Source: Castor canadensis
Lineage: Eukaryota > Chordata > Mammalia > Rodentia > Castoridae
NCBI RefSeq assembly: GCF_047511655.1
Contig: NC_133400.1
Location: 37,898,001-37,962,000 of the forward strand
DNA: 64,000 nucleotides
Reading direction: 5' to 3'
Positions 1 through 11,997 of the stretch are shown here, in pieces (within the stretch, counting starts at the first letter, position 1; every line of letters starts with the position of its first letter). Both the position numbers and the translations under genes were made by a program. Under the pieces are notes generated by a model. The model saw nothing but the letters and a program-made list of their open reading frames with translations, was not told where the DNA came from and did no database searches.

Positions 1-863
1 TTGCCCTTGATCTAATGTCCACATATGAGGGAGAACATACGATTTTTGGTTTTTTGGGCCAGGCTACCCTCACTCAGAATGATGTTCTCCAGTTCCATCC
101 ATTTACCAGCAAATGATAACATTTCATTCTTCTTCATGGCTGCATAAAATTCCATTGTGTATAGATACACATTTTCTTAATCCATTTGTCGGTAGTGGGG
201 CATCTTGGCTATTTCCATAACTTGGCTATTATGAATAGTGATGCAATAAACATGGGTGTGCAGGTGTCTCTGGAGTAACCTGTGTCACATTCTTTCAGGT
301 ATATCCCCAAGAATGGTATTGCTGGATCATATGGCAGATCTATGTTTAGATTTTTAAGAAGCCACCAAATTTTTTTTCAGAGTGGTTGTACTAGTTTGCA
401 TTCCCACCAGCAGTGTAAGAGGGTTCCTTTTTCCCCGCATCCTTGCCAACACCTGTTGTTAGTGGTGCTATTAATGTTGGCTGTTCTAATAGGGGTGAGG
501 TGGAATCTTAGTGTGGTTTTAATTTGCATTTCCTTTATTGCTAGGGATGGTGAGCATTTTTCATGTACTTTTTGGCCATTTGAATTTCTTCTTTTGAGAA
601 AGTTCTGTTTAGTTCACTTGCCCATTTCTTTATTGGTTCACTAATTTTGGGAGAATTTAGTTTTTTAAGTTCCGTACATATTCTGGTTATCAGTCCTTTG
701 TCTGATATGTGGCTGGCAAATATTTTCTCCCACTCTGTGGGTGGTCTCTTCAGTTTAGAGACCATTCTTTTGTTGACCAGAAGCTTTTTAGTTTTATGAA
801 GTCCCATTTATCTATGCTGTCTCTTAGTTGCTCAGCTGCTGGGGTTCCATTGAGAAAGTTCTT
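1..863 (-). mobile_element. L1 fragment A: ORF2 C-terminus and start of 3'UTR
   Basis: This is L1 sequence read on the minus strand, entering from beyond the left edge. It covers the beginning of the 3'UTR and the C-terminal part of ORF2, and matches the same region of the copies at 24.5, 29.3, 41.3 and 50.7 kb. The 541-807 minus frame carries the ORF2 tail (FSKEEIQMAKKYMKNAHH). It stops abruptly at about 863, where a plus-strand L1 begins in a different part of ORF2, so this copy is 5' truncated. Frameshifts and stops make it non-coding. Confidence 0.93.
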
Positions 864-3556
864 TAGGCCAATTTCCTTAATGAATATCGATACAAAAATC
901 CTCAATAAAATAATGGCAAACCAAATCCAACAACACATCAGAAAGATCATCCACCATGACCAGGTCGGCTTCATCCCAGGGATGCAGGGGTGGTTCAACA
1001 TATGCAAATCAATAAATATAATACAGCACATTAATAGAAGCAAAGACAAAACCACTTGGTCATCTCAATAGATGCAGAAAAAGCCTTTGACAAGCTCCAA
1101 CACCACTTCATGATAAAAGCTCTAAGATAACCAGGAATAGAAGGAATGTACCTCAACATTGTAAAGGGTATATATGACAAACTTACAGCCAACATCATAC
1201 TTAACAGTGAAAAACTGAAAACATTTCCCCTAAAATCAGGAATGAGACAAGGGTGCCCACTATCTGCACTCCTTTTCAACATAGTACTGGAATTCCTAGC
1301 CAGAGCAATTAGGCAAGAAGAAAAAATAAAAGGAATACAAATAGGTAAAGAAACTGTGAAAATATCCCTATTTGCAGATGATAGGATCCTATACCTTAAA
1401 GACCCAAAAAACTCTACCCAAAAACTTCTAGACAGCATACACAGCTATAGCAAGGTGGCGGGATACAAAATTAACTTACAAAAATCATTAGCTTTTCTAT
1501 ATACCAACAATGAACAAACTGAGAAGGAATATATGGAAACAATTCCATTTATAATAGCCTCAAAAAAAATCAAATACCTAGGAGTAAACCTAACGAAGGA
1601 TGTGAATGACCTCTACAAGGAGAATTCTAAACCCCTGAATAAGGAGATGGAGGGAGACAACAGAAGATGGAAAGATCTCCCATGCTTATGGATTGGTAGA
1701 ATCAACATAGTAAAAATGGCTATACTACCAAAAGCAATCTACATGTTTAATGCAATTCCCATCAAAATCCCCATGACTTTCATCACAGAGATTGAAAAAT
1801 CTACCCTAAAGTTCATTTGGAAATACAAAAGGCCACAAATAGCCAAGGCAATACTCAGCAAAAAGTATTGTGAGAGATCACAATACCCGACTTCAAATTA
1901 TATTACAAAGCAATAGCAATAAAAACAGCATGGTACTGGCACAAAAACAGACATGAAGACCAGTGGAACAGAATAGAGGACCCGGATATGAATCCACACA
2001 ACTATGCCCACCTTATTTTTGATAAAGGTGCCAAAAATATACGATGGAGAAAAGACAGCCTCTTCAACAAATGCTGTTGGGAAAAATGGTTATCCATCTG
2101 CAAGAAACTGAAACCAGATCCATCTTTATCACCCTGTATTAGTATCACCTCAAAATGGATCAAATACCTTAATATCAGACCCAAAACCCTGAAGTTAGTA
2201 CGGGAAGGAACTGGAAACACTCTGGAAGTAATAGGTATAGGCAAGTACTTCCTAATAGAACCCCAGCAGCCCAGCATCTAAGAGAGAAAATTAAAAAATG
2301 GGACTTCGTAAAACTAAAAAGCTTCTGTACAAAAAAGAAATGGTCTCTAAACTAAAGAGGCCACCCACAGAGTGGGAGAAAATATTTGGCGGCTATACAT
2401 CAGACAAAGGACTGATAACCAGAATATAAAGGGAACTTAAGAACTAAACTCTCCCAAAACCAAAATGAACCAATAAAAAAAATGGGCAACTGAACTAAAC
2501 AGAACTTTCTCAAAAGAAGAAATTCAAATGGCCAAAAAACACATGAAAAAAATGCTCACCATCTGTAGCCATAGAGTAAATGCAAATCAAAACCACACTT
2601 GGACTTCACCTCGCCCGTTAGAATAGCCATCATCAAAAACACCACCAACAACAGGTGTTGGCAAAGATGTGGGGAAAAGGAACCCTCGTACACTGCTGGT
2701 GGGAATGCAAGCTTGGTGCAACCACTCTGGAAAAAAATTTGGAGGCTTCTTAAAAATCTAAACATAGATCTGCCATATGATCCAGCAGTCCCACTCCTTA
2801 GGGATATACCCAAAGGAATGTGACACAGATTACTCCAGAGGCACCTACACACCCATGTTTAGTGCAGCACTATTCACAATAGCCAAGTTATGGAAACAGC
2901 CAAGATGCCTCACTACTGATAAATGGATCAAGAAAATGTGGTACTTGTACACAATGGAATTCTACTCAGCCATATGAAGAAGAATGAAATCTTATCATTC
3001 TCAAGTAAATGGATGGAGCTAGAGAATATCACTCTGAGCAAGGTTAGGCAGGCTCAGAATACCAAAAATCCTATGTTTTTCCTCATATGTGGACTTTAGA
3101 TCTAGGGCAAATACAGCAGTGTGGTTGGACTTGGGTCACATGACAAGTGTAGAGCACATACAGGAGATAGGTAGAAAACCCAAAACATGAAAGCCTTTGA
3201 TGTCTTCACTCCAGAGGAACTAATACAGAAACCTTAAAGCGACAGAGGTTAACACGAGAAGGGGATCAAGAACCAGTGTAAAGATCAGTTAGAGATGAAT
3301 CAACTTGGGTTGTAACACATTTTTACATGGAGGCAATGCTAGGAATCTCTCTGTGTAGCTACCCTTAACTCAACTAGCAAAATTGCTTTGTCTTTCTTAT
3401 TATGCTTAAGTCTTCTCTTCAACAAAATTAGAGATAAGGGCAGAACAGGTTCTGCCTGGGAGCAGGGTTAGGGGAGAAGGTGGGGTGAGGGGCAGGGGGT
3501 AGAAATGACCCAAACAATGTATGCACATGTGAATAAATGAATTAAAAAATAAACAA
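864..3556 (+). mobile_element. L1 fragment B: 5'-truncated, from RT domain to 3' end
   Basis: Plus-strand L1 beginning inside the ORF2 reverse-transcriptase domain (frame around 865-1060, with RPISLMN). It runs through the RT core (1146-1916) and the C-terminal region to a 3'UTR ending in an A-rich tail near 3556. The RT active-site motif FADD is at 1371-1382 but is followed by R, where other copies here have M. Several frameshifts and stops break ORF2, so no protein could be made. It abuts fragment A head to head. Confidence 0.93.
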
Positions 3557-3870
3557 CTGGACACTGGAAGATAATTAGGCTAGATACAGAATTATAGATG
3601 AGAAAGCATTTCCTTCAGAACTTTGGAGACATTTCACCATCCTCAGAGGACAGAATGAAGTTTTATGACTTGCAAAGATGCAAAAAAATGAAAGAAAAAA
3701 GATGTAAAAAAATGTATGCATGCTTTCTTTTTCTTTCCTTTTCTTAATGCACCTAAGGAAGCTGCTTTGAGGATGTATTCCAGCAAAAGGAAAAAAAAAA
3801 AAACAACTCCAACCTAGGCCCAGAGTCAAAGCAGGAGAATGGGGAGAAGACAGTGTATAATGCAACGTAA
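3557..3870 (-). repeat. Possible old L1/HAL1 scrap, otherwise unassigned
   Basis: The text around 3575-3640 resembles minus-strand ORF1 sequence of an ancient L1 or HAL1 element, but divergence is high. An A-rich stretch lies at 3789-3804. I see no gene. Confidence 0.3.
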
Positions 3871-3882
3871 TTAAAGACATGT

Positions 3883-3978
3883 GGGGTTTTTCCTTTTTTT
3901 TTTCCAGTTCTGCTGATTAAACCCCAGTGCATTATAATTGTGAGGCAAGTGCTGTATCACTGAGCTATACCCCAGCCC
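3883..3978 (-). mobile_element. ID-type SINE with perfect 12-bp target-site duplication
   Basis: A tRNA-derived ID-like SINE in minus orientation. The T-rich tail is at 3887-3903 and the box region reads 'gagctataccccagccctt' at its end. The flanks carry the identical 12-mer ttaaagacatgt at 3871-3882 and 3979-3990, which marks the insertion boundaries exactly and shows L1-type target-primed integration. Confidence 0.88.
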
Positions 3979-3997
3979 TTAAAGACATGTAATAAAT

Positions 3998-4235
3998 GTT
4001 AAGAGCATGGGGCCTGGAGTCAGACTGTCTAGATTTAACTCCTGCCTCTGCAAATTACTAGCTAGAATTGTTGCCAAAGATTACTTAATCTCTCTGAGTC
4101 TGGACTTCCTTCTTGCTCTGCCACATAAGTATAATAACCACACACACACTTCATGGAGTTGGGGAAGACAATGCTTGTGAGGTAGCTAGAGCAGTGCTTG
4201 GCACACAGGAAGTGCTCAAATGTTAGCTATTAGTA
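3998..4235 (+). repeat. MIR SINE, nearly full length
   Basis: An ancient MIR element in plus orientation. Both the 5' tRNA-related part ('gagcatggggcctggagtc') and the 3' end ('gtgcttggcacacagga') are recognisable. It carries a short CA run at 4140-4149. Decayed and non-coding. Confidence 0.85.
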
Positions 4236-4285
4236 CAATGATGGCAGAGAGGGCAAAAGAGGAACAAGAGGAATTAGAAATACCA

Positions 4286-4477
4286 AGGGCTGTGCTCAGT
4301 GGCTCATGCCTGTAATCCTAGCTACTCAGGAGGCAGAGATCAAGAGGATTACTGTTTGAAGCCAGCCTGGGCAAATAGTTTGGGAGACCCTATCTTGAAA
4401 AACCCTTCACAATAAAAGGCTGGTGGAGTGGCTCTAGGTGTAAGAGTTCAAGCCCCAGTACTGAAAAAAAAAAAAAA
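4286..4477 (+). mobile_element. B1-ID composite SINE
   Basis: A 7SL-derived B1 monomer (4286-4405, including 'ggctcatgcctgtaatcc') is fused to an ID-like unit ('ggctggtggagtggctc') and ends in an A tail at 4464-4477. Fused B1-ID elements occur in several non-murid rodent lineages, which helps place the genome. Confidence 0.85.
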
Positions 4478-4599
4478 GCCAAGAATGTCAGTGCAAGAAA
4501 GAATGAGATTAAAGATTAAAGTACAATAATTGACTTTGCAATGACTACTTACAATCCTAACAAACATTTTATTAAACAAAACAGCAATGTATCTATTGT

Positions 4600-4665
4600 G
4601 AGATTGGGAGCTCAAGCATTCTCAAAGTGGTGAGGCCCCGAGTTCAATTCCAGAACTGAAAAAAA
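4600..4665 (+). mobile_element. ID-like SINE fragment
   Basis: A short degenerate ID unit ending 'ccccgagttcaattcc' plus an A-rich tail (4658-4666). The 5' half is poorly preserved. Confidence 0.55.
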
Positions 4666-6635
4666 ACCCAAAACACCCAGACCAATAAAAGACTAAGAGT
4701 CAAATCTTCATTTATCTTAATAGGAAGTCCATAGATCATGGACAGAACTGACCATGAAGAAATATGGGGTAAATAAAAGAAACAACTAGAAGACATCCAC
4801 ATTTGCCTCTGGGGACTAAGACAAGAAACAAGTTTTGCAAAACTCAAAGATACAACATCCAAGGGATATAACGCATGATATACTTTGTTGACTTATATAT
4901 ATTTACAACAACAATGCATGTGACAGTGAAGGGTCTTGTTCTAACAAAATCACATATGAGAATTTTCCATGAGAGGGAAGCCAGGTGACTAGAAGAAAGC
5001 TGCCCTTTTCTACACTATGCAAATACCAAAGAGACTTGCTGTATAAATGCAACTTACTTCAGCTCTCTGGACACAGCTCTCCTCATCTATGCAGGGGGCT
5101 CACAACAGTGCACTACTCACAGGACTGTCTGAGTATGAATATAGGTAAACCACTTAGCACAGAGCCTGGCACAGATATTAGAACTGCCATTCTGAAGACC
5201 AGCCTTACCTTCTCCCCACCTCCCACTCTAGATAGTCAGCCCCCAAAGATAGCAATGTGCTTACTTGTTCTGGGATAGGGGCAGGAATAGGAAGGGGGAC
5301 AACTCCCAATCCCAAATCAGCCTCCAGAGGCATCTGGCTCAGCCCAGGCCACCTGCTGAGTCTCCCCTGCATGCATCTTTAGCTAATGTGTGCTTGGAAG
5401 GTGCAATTATATCCTTCATTGAGCCAAGCTTACTTAAGAAAGGAAAACAGATGAAAAGAACTTCAGAAAGCTTCACAGACTTCAATGCCAGCAACTTCAA
5501 GGTTAGCTGCCACTTTGTGTCACCTGCCCACTACCCCCTGTATTAGTTGGGAAGTTCAAGCTGGCCATTCCCAAATTGTCCCCATTAACCAAAGCTTGAT
5601 CCAAGGGCACTAGGTCCAGGGAACAATTGTCACCAGAGGCTCCTTTAGTCCCATGACCTTAGCAATTGTTCCTCAGATTCCCACTTCAAAGCATATTAAC
5701 TTGAAGCTCTCCTTACCACAAATGTCTGGGTGTAATCTGACATCCGCTGCTGGCCTCTGGTGCTAGGATCATGTAGTGCTGAAGTGGGGCACAGAGTCCC
5801 CATCCTGCAGTGCCAACTCAGTGTTTACTCTGTGGAGAGATGTTGCCCAACTAACTGCCTGGAGTCCTGGGAATGAGGTGGGCTGCTTGGCCAGGACGAG
5901 CTCTCTGGAAGAGCTCAGGCAGTAGTGATAAGCCTGGCATTTCCGCTTATCTCTGACCCTGTCCCAGGCCCCAGAAGCATCACTTGGTTATCTGCTTTGC
6001 TGGGCTATATCTGCTTCCCCAGGGGCCTACTTCCTGCATCACTTAGTAGAGTGTCTACTTGTAAAACAAACACTGTGTGGTCCAAGGACAGAGGAGAGAG
6101 GAGGCAGCTGTAGGGTACAGCTGGCCTGAGTTCAAAACCCAGAATGCTGGTACAGGGGCCCAGATGAGATAGGAATCCTTGCCTCCAGGTAGCCCTCGGT
6201 CAGAGCAGGAGCAGAATGGATTAGAGGCCCTGAGTTTCTCCTCTGAGACTACTTGCACCTTGGCTAGGAGTCTAATTAGTAATCTCTGGGCTAGGAGGGC
6301 CCAGCTGTTGCCTCTCCAAATAAAACTACTCAGGAAGCAACAAAGAGGTACAGAGTCTCTAGGGATGGGGGCATGCTACAGTGAGGGAGAAAGCAACGGC
6401 TACATAAGATGCCTGCAAGGCTTCTCTTTCCAGATCTTTCCAAGATGCCCTGGGGGAGGCCAAACCCTACATTTACACTTCACATACATCAGCACGCAGA
6501 CACACCTCACTTTGGGACTGCAGCTTACCTGGTATGGTTGACAGGAATTGGGAAGGGGCTGCAGGTTTTGGTATTAGCTCCAGACCCTGTTGCTAAGCAC
6601 TTCAGCTGTCATAAAACCCACGACAGACTTAAGGT
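4666..6635. other. Unique sequence, no gene recognised
   Basis: Low-repeat DNA with somewhat higher GC from 5.5 to 6.6 kb. Open frames here (for example 4985-5278, 5265-5546 and 6179-6541) lack any family resemblance, initiation context or splice structure that I can recognise. A homeodomain-type TAATTAG core is at 6272-6278. The stretch could hold a regulatory element, but nothing in it proves that. A MIR fragment sits at 5125-5205. Confidence 0.5.
5125..5205 (+). repeat. MIR 3' fragment
   Basis: The text 'agcacagagcctggcacag' is the conserved 3' part of a MIR element in plus orientation. The rest has decayed. Confidence 0.6.
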
Positions 6636-6639
6636 GTAG

Positions 6640-6770
6640 ATTTATATTTATCTTTCCCATTTTATAATACAGAGAACTTAACTGGCTTGCCCAAGGTCAG
6701 ACAGTGAGAAGCAATAAAGGCAGAATTCAACCCCATTCTCATAAACATTCTGCCACTTTTAGAAACAAGA
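6640..6770 (-). repeat. MIR SINE
   Basis: 'cttgcccaaggtcagacag' is the reverse complement of the MIR core. The surrounding text (tttataatacagagaactta) is also MIR-like. Confidence 0.8.
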
Positions 6771-6794
6771 GGGATCTCAGAGACTATACATGTA

Positions 6795-6900
6795 GTTTCC
6801 CTTATTTTGCAGATGGAAAATCTGAGTACCAGAGAGGAGAAGGGACTTTCTGAAGGTTACACAGCAAGTCAATGGTAGAGACAGGACCAGATGGCACAAT
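6795..6900 (-). repeat. MIR SINE
   Basis: A second minus-strand MIR. It runs from 'ttttgcagatggaaaatctg' through 'ggttacacagcaagtcaat'. It lies directly after the preceding MIR but has its own start, so it is a separate insertion. Confidence 0.78.
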
Positions 6901-7504
6901 TGTTGCTTTCAGAGAGACCATGGAACTCCCACCCTGTTCTGTAGATTGGAAGGTGGGGGTTGAGGAGGTGGAGAAGGTAAGATTGGCTTATACACCACAG
7001 GCTTAGTTATGAAAGTCATCTGAGGAGATGAGGAAGGGGTCAAAGGGTAGAGACTCCCAGATATTAGTATGTTTGTTAGACTTTCATGGTAAAATGTCTA
7101 CAACTTGTCTCTTCCCAGCTACTCAGAAAGAGAAGAGAATAAAAACAACAGTCACAATCCTGCCAGAATGAATCCAGGAATTACATTTGAGAATAAAACC
7201 AAAATGAAGGTGGTCTCTCTGAAGAAGCAGAGAGGAACACAACAATTGTGTGGAAACCTTGTCTGGGTGTGGGGAGGTCCCCTAATCTCATCTCATCTTT
7301 TCCCCACATGCCTACTTAAATTACTCCCCATTTAAGCAAGGGCAGATGGAATTTACCTGAAAATACTAGAAAAGAACAGAAAAGCACCATCAGGAATCAA
7401 ATCCAGACCAATAGCACCCGTACATCCATCTACCCACCCATTCACTCATTCATCCATCCTTCACTGAACAAAACAAACACTTATTATGAAATGATAAATA
7501 TTAC
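6901..7504. other. Unique sequence with a short CATC/CATT-rich patch
   Basis: No gene seen. The patch at 7420-7460 is rich in catc and catt units and may be a decayed tetranucleotide repeat or an L2 3' end on the minus strand. Confidence 0.4.
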
Positions 7505-7690
7505 TGAGCAGTTTAATACACCAGGCATTGATGCTGTATCTTTATATAAATTACCTTTTTCCCCCTCCCAAAAATTCTAGGAGAAAGTGATTGTGATCCT
7601 ACTTTACAGACAAATAAATGGAGTCTTAGAGGAGTGAAGGTGTTTTCTATAAATGCAAGAATCCAGATTTAAATGCAGGCAGCCAGCCTC
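7505..7690 (-). repeat. MIR SINE
   Basis: Decayed minus-strand MIR, recognisable at 'ctactttacagacaaataaa' and 'aagaatccagatttaaatgc'. Confidence 0.7.
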
Positions 7691-7904
7691 CAGAGTTTTT
7701 ACAATGGACAATACTCTAAAACTTTCTGCTGTTTGTCTATAACCTGAATTTGTCTCTACAGGGCTGCCTATGCCAACTACCAATTCAGAAAACCCAATTA
7801 CATTTGGAGTTGAAAGCAGGCACAACACATTTGTGCCAACACATTGTCTTACCTGTCATTCCACCAGCTCACACTGTGAGATGTTTCCATCTGCAACAGG
7901 CTTT

Positions 7905-8000
7905 GATGTATGCCTCACATTTGCTACGTAAATGCTGAGGCAGAGGGATTATGATCCTCATTGACTCATAAGAGACTGAGGTTCACAGTGAGAGTCAGTG
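7905..8000 (-). repeat. MIR SINE fragment
   Basis: Minus-strand MIR remnant with 'gattatgatcctcattgact' and 'agagactgaggttcacagtg'. Confidence 0.6.
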
Positions 8001-8139
8001 GGGTACTGGGTGTGCTCACTACAGAGGGGAGTTTTTCTGGAAGTCCTCCTACACCAACATATGCATTGTTTTGGGACTTTCTCACCTGTCTTGCTGACAG
8101 AAATCAGAGGAGAGACTATAGGCTTTTCTCAGCCTAACC

Positions 8140-8200
8140 ACAGGCAAACACTGTGCTAAGCACTTTAGTTGCAATTCTAGTTAAGTCCCTTGACTGTATC
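8140..8200 (-). repeat. MIR SINE fragment
   Basis: 'acactgtgctaagcacttta' matches the 3' part of MIR on the minus strand. Confidence 0.6.
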
Positions 8201-9150
8201 AACTCTTATGAGCTCAGAGCTCTGTTTATGCCATGACAAACCCCAAAAGTTTAGAAGGAAGTGAGATTAACACATCACAAAAACAGATACAGTGGGGGTA
8301 GTCAATGACTTCTTGGTGCAAAGGACATGAGTGGGATGGGGCAAAATTATACAATAAAGTGTATCTAGCCCCCCTATTTCTGATAAAAATAATTTTAGCT
8401 TTATCTGCTCAAATTTTCTCCTCTACCTTCCCCCACCTCCAAGAAAGCCCATCCCTGGATTTCTTTGTTGTTAATCTGAAGAACTGGTAGCAGAGATGGG
8501 ACCTGATGGTTTGCAAGAGAGGATTTTGTTCATCTGGGTGACAAAGTCCCAAGATCAGGAAAGACAAAAGGGGAGAAAATGACACCAAGCAAGGTCTGGG
8601 GACAGAGAGATAGACCCTTAGGCAACTCCAAAATGTAAGAGTGGGTAGTGAGGACAGGAGGGTTTAGACGGTGACTGCTGCAGGATACAAACGTTCATTA
8701 GAAATCACAAGCAGGAATGCACAGTGGTTGAAAGGGAACCAGGCTCTACATTCTTTGCAGAAATGTAGCCACATGATGCCACAGTGTAAGAGGAGACAAA
8801 GAAACAAGATAGGACTTCTTGGAGGAAACAAGACTTGAGCTGAGCCTTGAAGGATGAGTGAGACATAGAATGACCAAGGAAAGGCAATTCTAGTGAGGAT
8901 GCAGAGCGAACAAAGTCCCAGGTAGAGTCTGGCAGGTAGGAACCACAGTGTGGAACTGTCCTCAGGTCAGGATGTGCCAGTGGAGGCCTGCCAGATTCAG
9001 CAGGTGGGACCCTTAATGGTGGCCTGGGAAAATTGAAGACATTTAGACCTGAAGCAGCATCAACAACAATCATCTGGAATGTTTTGAGGTGGGAAGTAGT
9101 ATGGTAAAATCAGTTTAGAAATGGATGGAAGTGATTAATTGGGGGGCCAC
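8201..9150. other. Unique sequence; possible ancient repeat at 8800-9100
   Basis: No gene recognised. The segment containing 'gacttgagctgagccttgaa' resembles a widespread ancient mammalian interspersed repeat that I cannot name with confidence. The minus-strand 122-codon frame over 8705-9073 lies on it and is probably accidental. Confidence 0.4.
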
Positions 9151-9159
9151 AAACCCACT

Positions 9160-9290
9160 TCTGGGATGCTGGAGGTGTTTTATGTTGTGGGTGGTGGTCA
9201 CATGGATATATACTTGTTAAAATTCCAGAGGCTGTGATATGTGTACATTGCACTGCATATTGGTTATACCCTAATCAAATCTTGTTAGCA
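9160..9290 (+). repeat. Old L1 3'UTR-like remnant
   Basis: The run 'gggtggtggtcacatggata' followed by 'gtgtacattgcactgcatat' resembles the 3'UTR of ancient mammalian L1 (L1M-type). Heavily decayed. Confidence 0.4.
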
Positions 9291-10525
9291 TAGAAAAAGA
9301 GAAGGGGCTGGATGGGTCTGGTCACAGAATGCACATGGACTGGGAGGGCCAGAACACAGAAGCCAAACTTAGCAAGTGCTACCACTTCTAGATGTGTGCT
9401 CCTATGTTGCTAAAACACTGTAGCACTAAGGAAGTAAAGCAACATCTAAAAGAACTAGTCTTTCAAAGTTCTCCTGCAAATGTTGCCTGCTTTCTGAGGC
9501 CCTCATTCCCCAACTGCCAGGCCAGTCACAGAAGAAGGACCCTCCTTACTGCAGGTTAAAAAAACTCTACAGATCTATGATGTTCTTCTCAATCCAATAG
9601 GTGAAGACATCAGCCCATAAACTGGAGGCAAAACAGCAAATACATATATTAGAATCTCATTTTTGTTTAAAATCTACATGGATGCCTGTATGGTTAATTC
9701 TACATGAGAGAATGTATATTATCTTTATTTTCTGTAACTTTATCTGTTTCCTAATTTTTAAAACAGAGGTATAATCCGTGTTATTCAACAAAAGTTTGTT
9801 TTTATGTACTTGTCACCAGTCACTTAAACCTGCAGAAACTATTCTAGATAAAAGCATGCACCAGAGAGAAGTTTAATTAACCAGAAACACAGAGTGATGG
9901 ACTCCCTCAGGACCCCAGTTGACCAAAAACACTTAATAATCTTACAGGGAGGGCTGAGGTCAATTTCTTGATCTTAAGTGACTGGAAAACACTTATATTT
10001 AACAGGCTTAGGAGACCCTTCAGAAACAGCAAATCCCAGGGGGAAAGAACAACTCTTTGTGCTTTGTTTTTTTAAATAGATTTCCCCATCCAATTTGGGA
10101 AAAAATGTTCCAGACTCCATGCACAATTTATAAACTACAAAGTAGAATTAATTTGGGAATCTTTTTAAAAAGCATATTGGCATGCATTTGGGAACAATCA
10201 GCTACAATGTTCTCAAATGATTTAATCACCTGTATTACTAACTGGAAGGGGAGGTTTAGGGAACAATTCCGAAGTGTGAATTATACATGCAATTACCCCA
10301 AATCCAGTTATACCAAAGACAAGCTCATACACCTAAAACTAAGTGCTGCTTGTTTTTACTGTTGCTTTGGACCAGATTCTAAAAGTATTTTCTGGAGGGT
10401 CTACATGTCCCTGATGCACTGCTGAAAACAAATGCACAGTAAGTTTATCACCTGAACTTACATACCATTTTCTATCCATGGATCCCAAGTGGTCTGTCAG
10501 AAATGTTGTTTTCATAAGTCTCCAG
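9291..10525. other. Unique sequence, no gene recognised
   Basis: Repeat-poor DNA. The 10057-10425 frame (122 codons) has no recognised homology and an unconvincing composition. This is one of the few stretches of the window that could be conserved non-coding DNA. Confidence 0.45.
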
Positions 10526-10529
10526 TGAA

Positions 10530-10640
10530 ATACATAAATATTGTTATTTCCACCTTATACACAGAGTTACTTAAACCTGGGGGCAGTTAAGTGGCTTGTC
10601 AACAGTAATATCACAAGACAAGATCTGTGCAAACTGTCCT
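10530..10640 (-). repeat. MIR SINE
   Basis: Minus-strand MIR with 'ttaagtggcttgtcaacagt' matching the core. Confidence 0.65.
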
Positions 10641-11157
10641 CTGGTCTCCCTCCTGACTGACTGTCTCTTTGAACTTTCTCATTTGCTCCAGTATAAATCA
10701 TGCACGCAGACCATATTGTTTCCCTGGTGATGGAGGTAGTATTCTATTTCCTGCCCTGAAGCTGGCCAAGGGCCCTGACTGTACCACATTTAGATACAAG
10801 TGTATCAGCTATGTGTGAGTGGGGATGGTTTAGCTCTTTGTAAACCTAAGTGGCCTATGTCAACTGGCCCTAGCCCACTGAAAGTCACCCCAAGCCATGT
10901 TGCTAACTCCTGCATCACTTGCTCAGAGCAACTCAAGAGGAAATTCATGACATCTCTGTGGGTGAACAACCAGGGACACCTCAAAGCAAATCTACTGTCC
11001 TTCTCCAGTCCAGCCCTCAGAGAGAAATAATCCATAGATGTATGGGATGTAGGCCCCTAAGCTAGTACAGTCCCCCACTGTTGTTCATTTCTATGGATTA
11101 TAGATTGAAGTGTGCTGGTCATTGATTATATGCCTGATAGACAACTAATTCACACCT
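10641..11157. other. Unique sequence, no gene recognised
   Basis: Two overlapping 76-codon frames on opposite strands (10800-11035) shadow each other. Neither resembles a known protein. Confidence 0.45.
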
Positions 11158-11304
11158 TTTTCCTTCCTTTCTTTTCTTTCTCTCCTTTCCTCCCTTCCTT
11201 CCTTTCTTTTTTTTTGTGTAGCCCAGGCTGGCCTCAAACTTGCAATCTACTTATCTCCACTTTCCAACTGCTAGAATTACAGGCATGCACCACCACCATG
11301 CCTG
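11158..11304 (-). mobile_element. B1 SINE with pyrimidine-rich tail
   Basis: A pyrimidine tract (11158-11215) is the complement of an expanded A-rich tail. It is followed by a minus-strand B1 ('gcccaggctggcctcaaact', then 'acaggcatgcaccaccacca'). Only one 7SL monomer is present. Confidence 0.85.
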
Positions 11305-11491
11305 CTAAATTCATTTACATTTCCCAGTTGAAGTGTAACTTTTATGGTTATTAGTTAAAGTATACTAGAATGATCACTCAGAATCAACTCTGAAAAACTA
11401 AGAAAGTTGCTGGGCATCCATCAAGTAACAAGTTACTACATGAGTAGTGTTTCTCTGATGGCTGCAGCCATGGTTAGAAATGAGAGGTGGA

Positions 11492-11562
11492 GCTGGGGAT
11501 ATGGTTCAGTGTTGGAGTGTTTGCCTGGCATGGGTTCTATTCCCAGTGCCACAGAAAAAAAT
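11492..11562 (+). mobile_element. ID SINE
   Basis: Plus-strand ID element opening 'gctggggatatggttcagtg', with internal 'gggttctattcccagtgcca' and a short A tail at 11554-11562. Confidence 0.85.
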
Positions 11563-11997
11563 TGTTTAAATAGACCAAAAAGAATGACTGATAAAATGAG
11601 AGTTTAGAGCATGGAGAAAAACATACAGGAAATAGTAGGAAAACAAGTACATTTCAAAACTATGAACATATTCATAACAAATGGTTCATTTTAGTAACTG
11701 AGCAAAATAAGGGAGATTTGATTCTATTTCAAACATGACCTGGGATAGGATAAGATGAATTTTAATAAAGAAGTTTTGGTATTTTATTTGTTTATCATTT
11801 GAACTTTACTTCTAAATATTATATATTATGTATGATCTGTTCAATTTGCTATATTTTACCTAATTAGGTTTTTCAGTTTAATCCACTGGGATTCTTTACA
11901 GATTAAGTGGGACGCATACTAAGGGTCAATGAAACAAGAAAGCAATAGACTTTGCCTTTTTAGAAAAAGAAAAATTGCAAACTGCTTTAAATGTAAA
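11563..11997. other. AT-rich unique sequence
   Basis: No feature recognised between the ID element and the first base of the L1 5'UTR. Confidence 0.45.

Noticed and set aside
1..3556. Classic twin-priming 5' inversion of one L1
   Set aside because: The inverted segment and the plus segment cover the same L1 region, whereas twin priming yields adjacent, non-overlapping parts.
5265..6541. Several 90-120-codon frames in the GC-richer unique region
   Set aside because: No homology, no consistent strand, no splice-site logic joining them.
8705..9073. 122-codon minus-strand ORF
   Set aside because: Lies over what looks like an ancient interspersed repeat and resembles no protein known to me.
10057..10425. 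122-codon plus-strand ORF
   Set aside because: No recognised domain, ordinary unique DNA, single exon without a partner. More likely chance.
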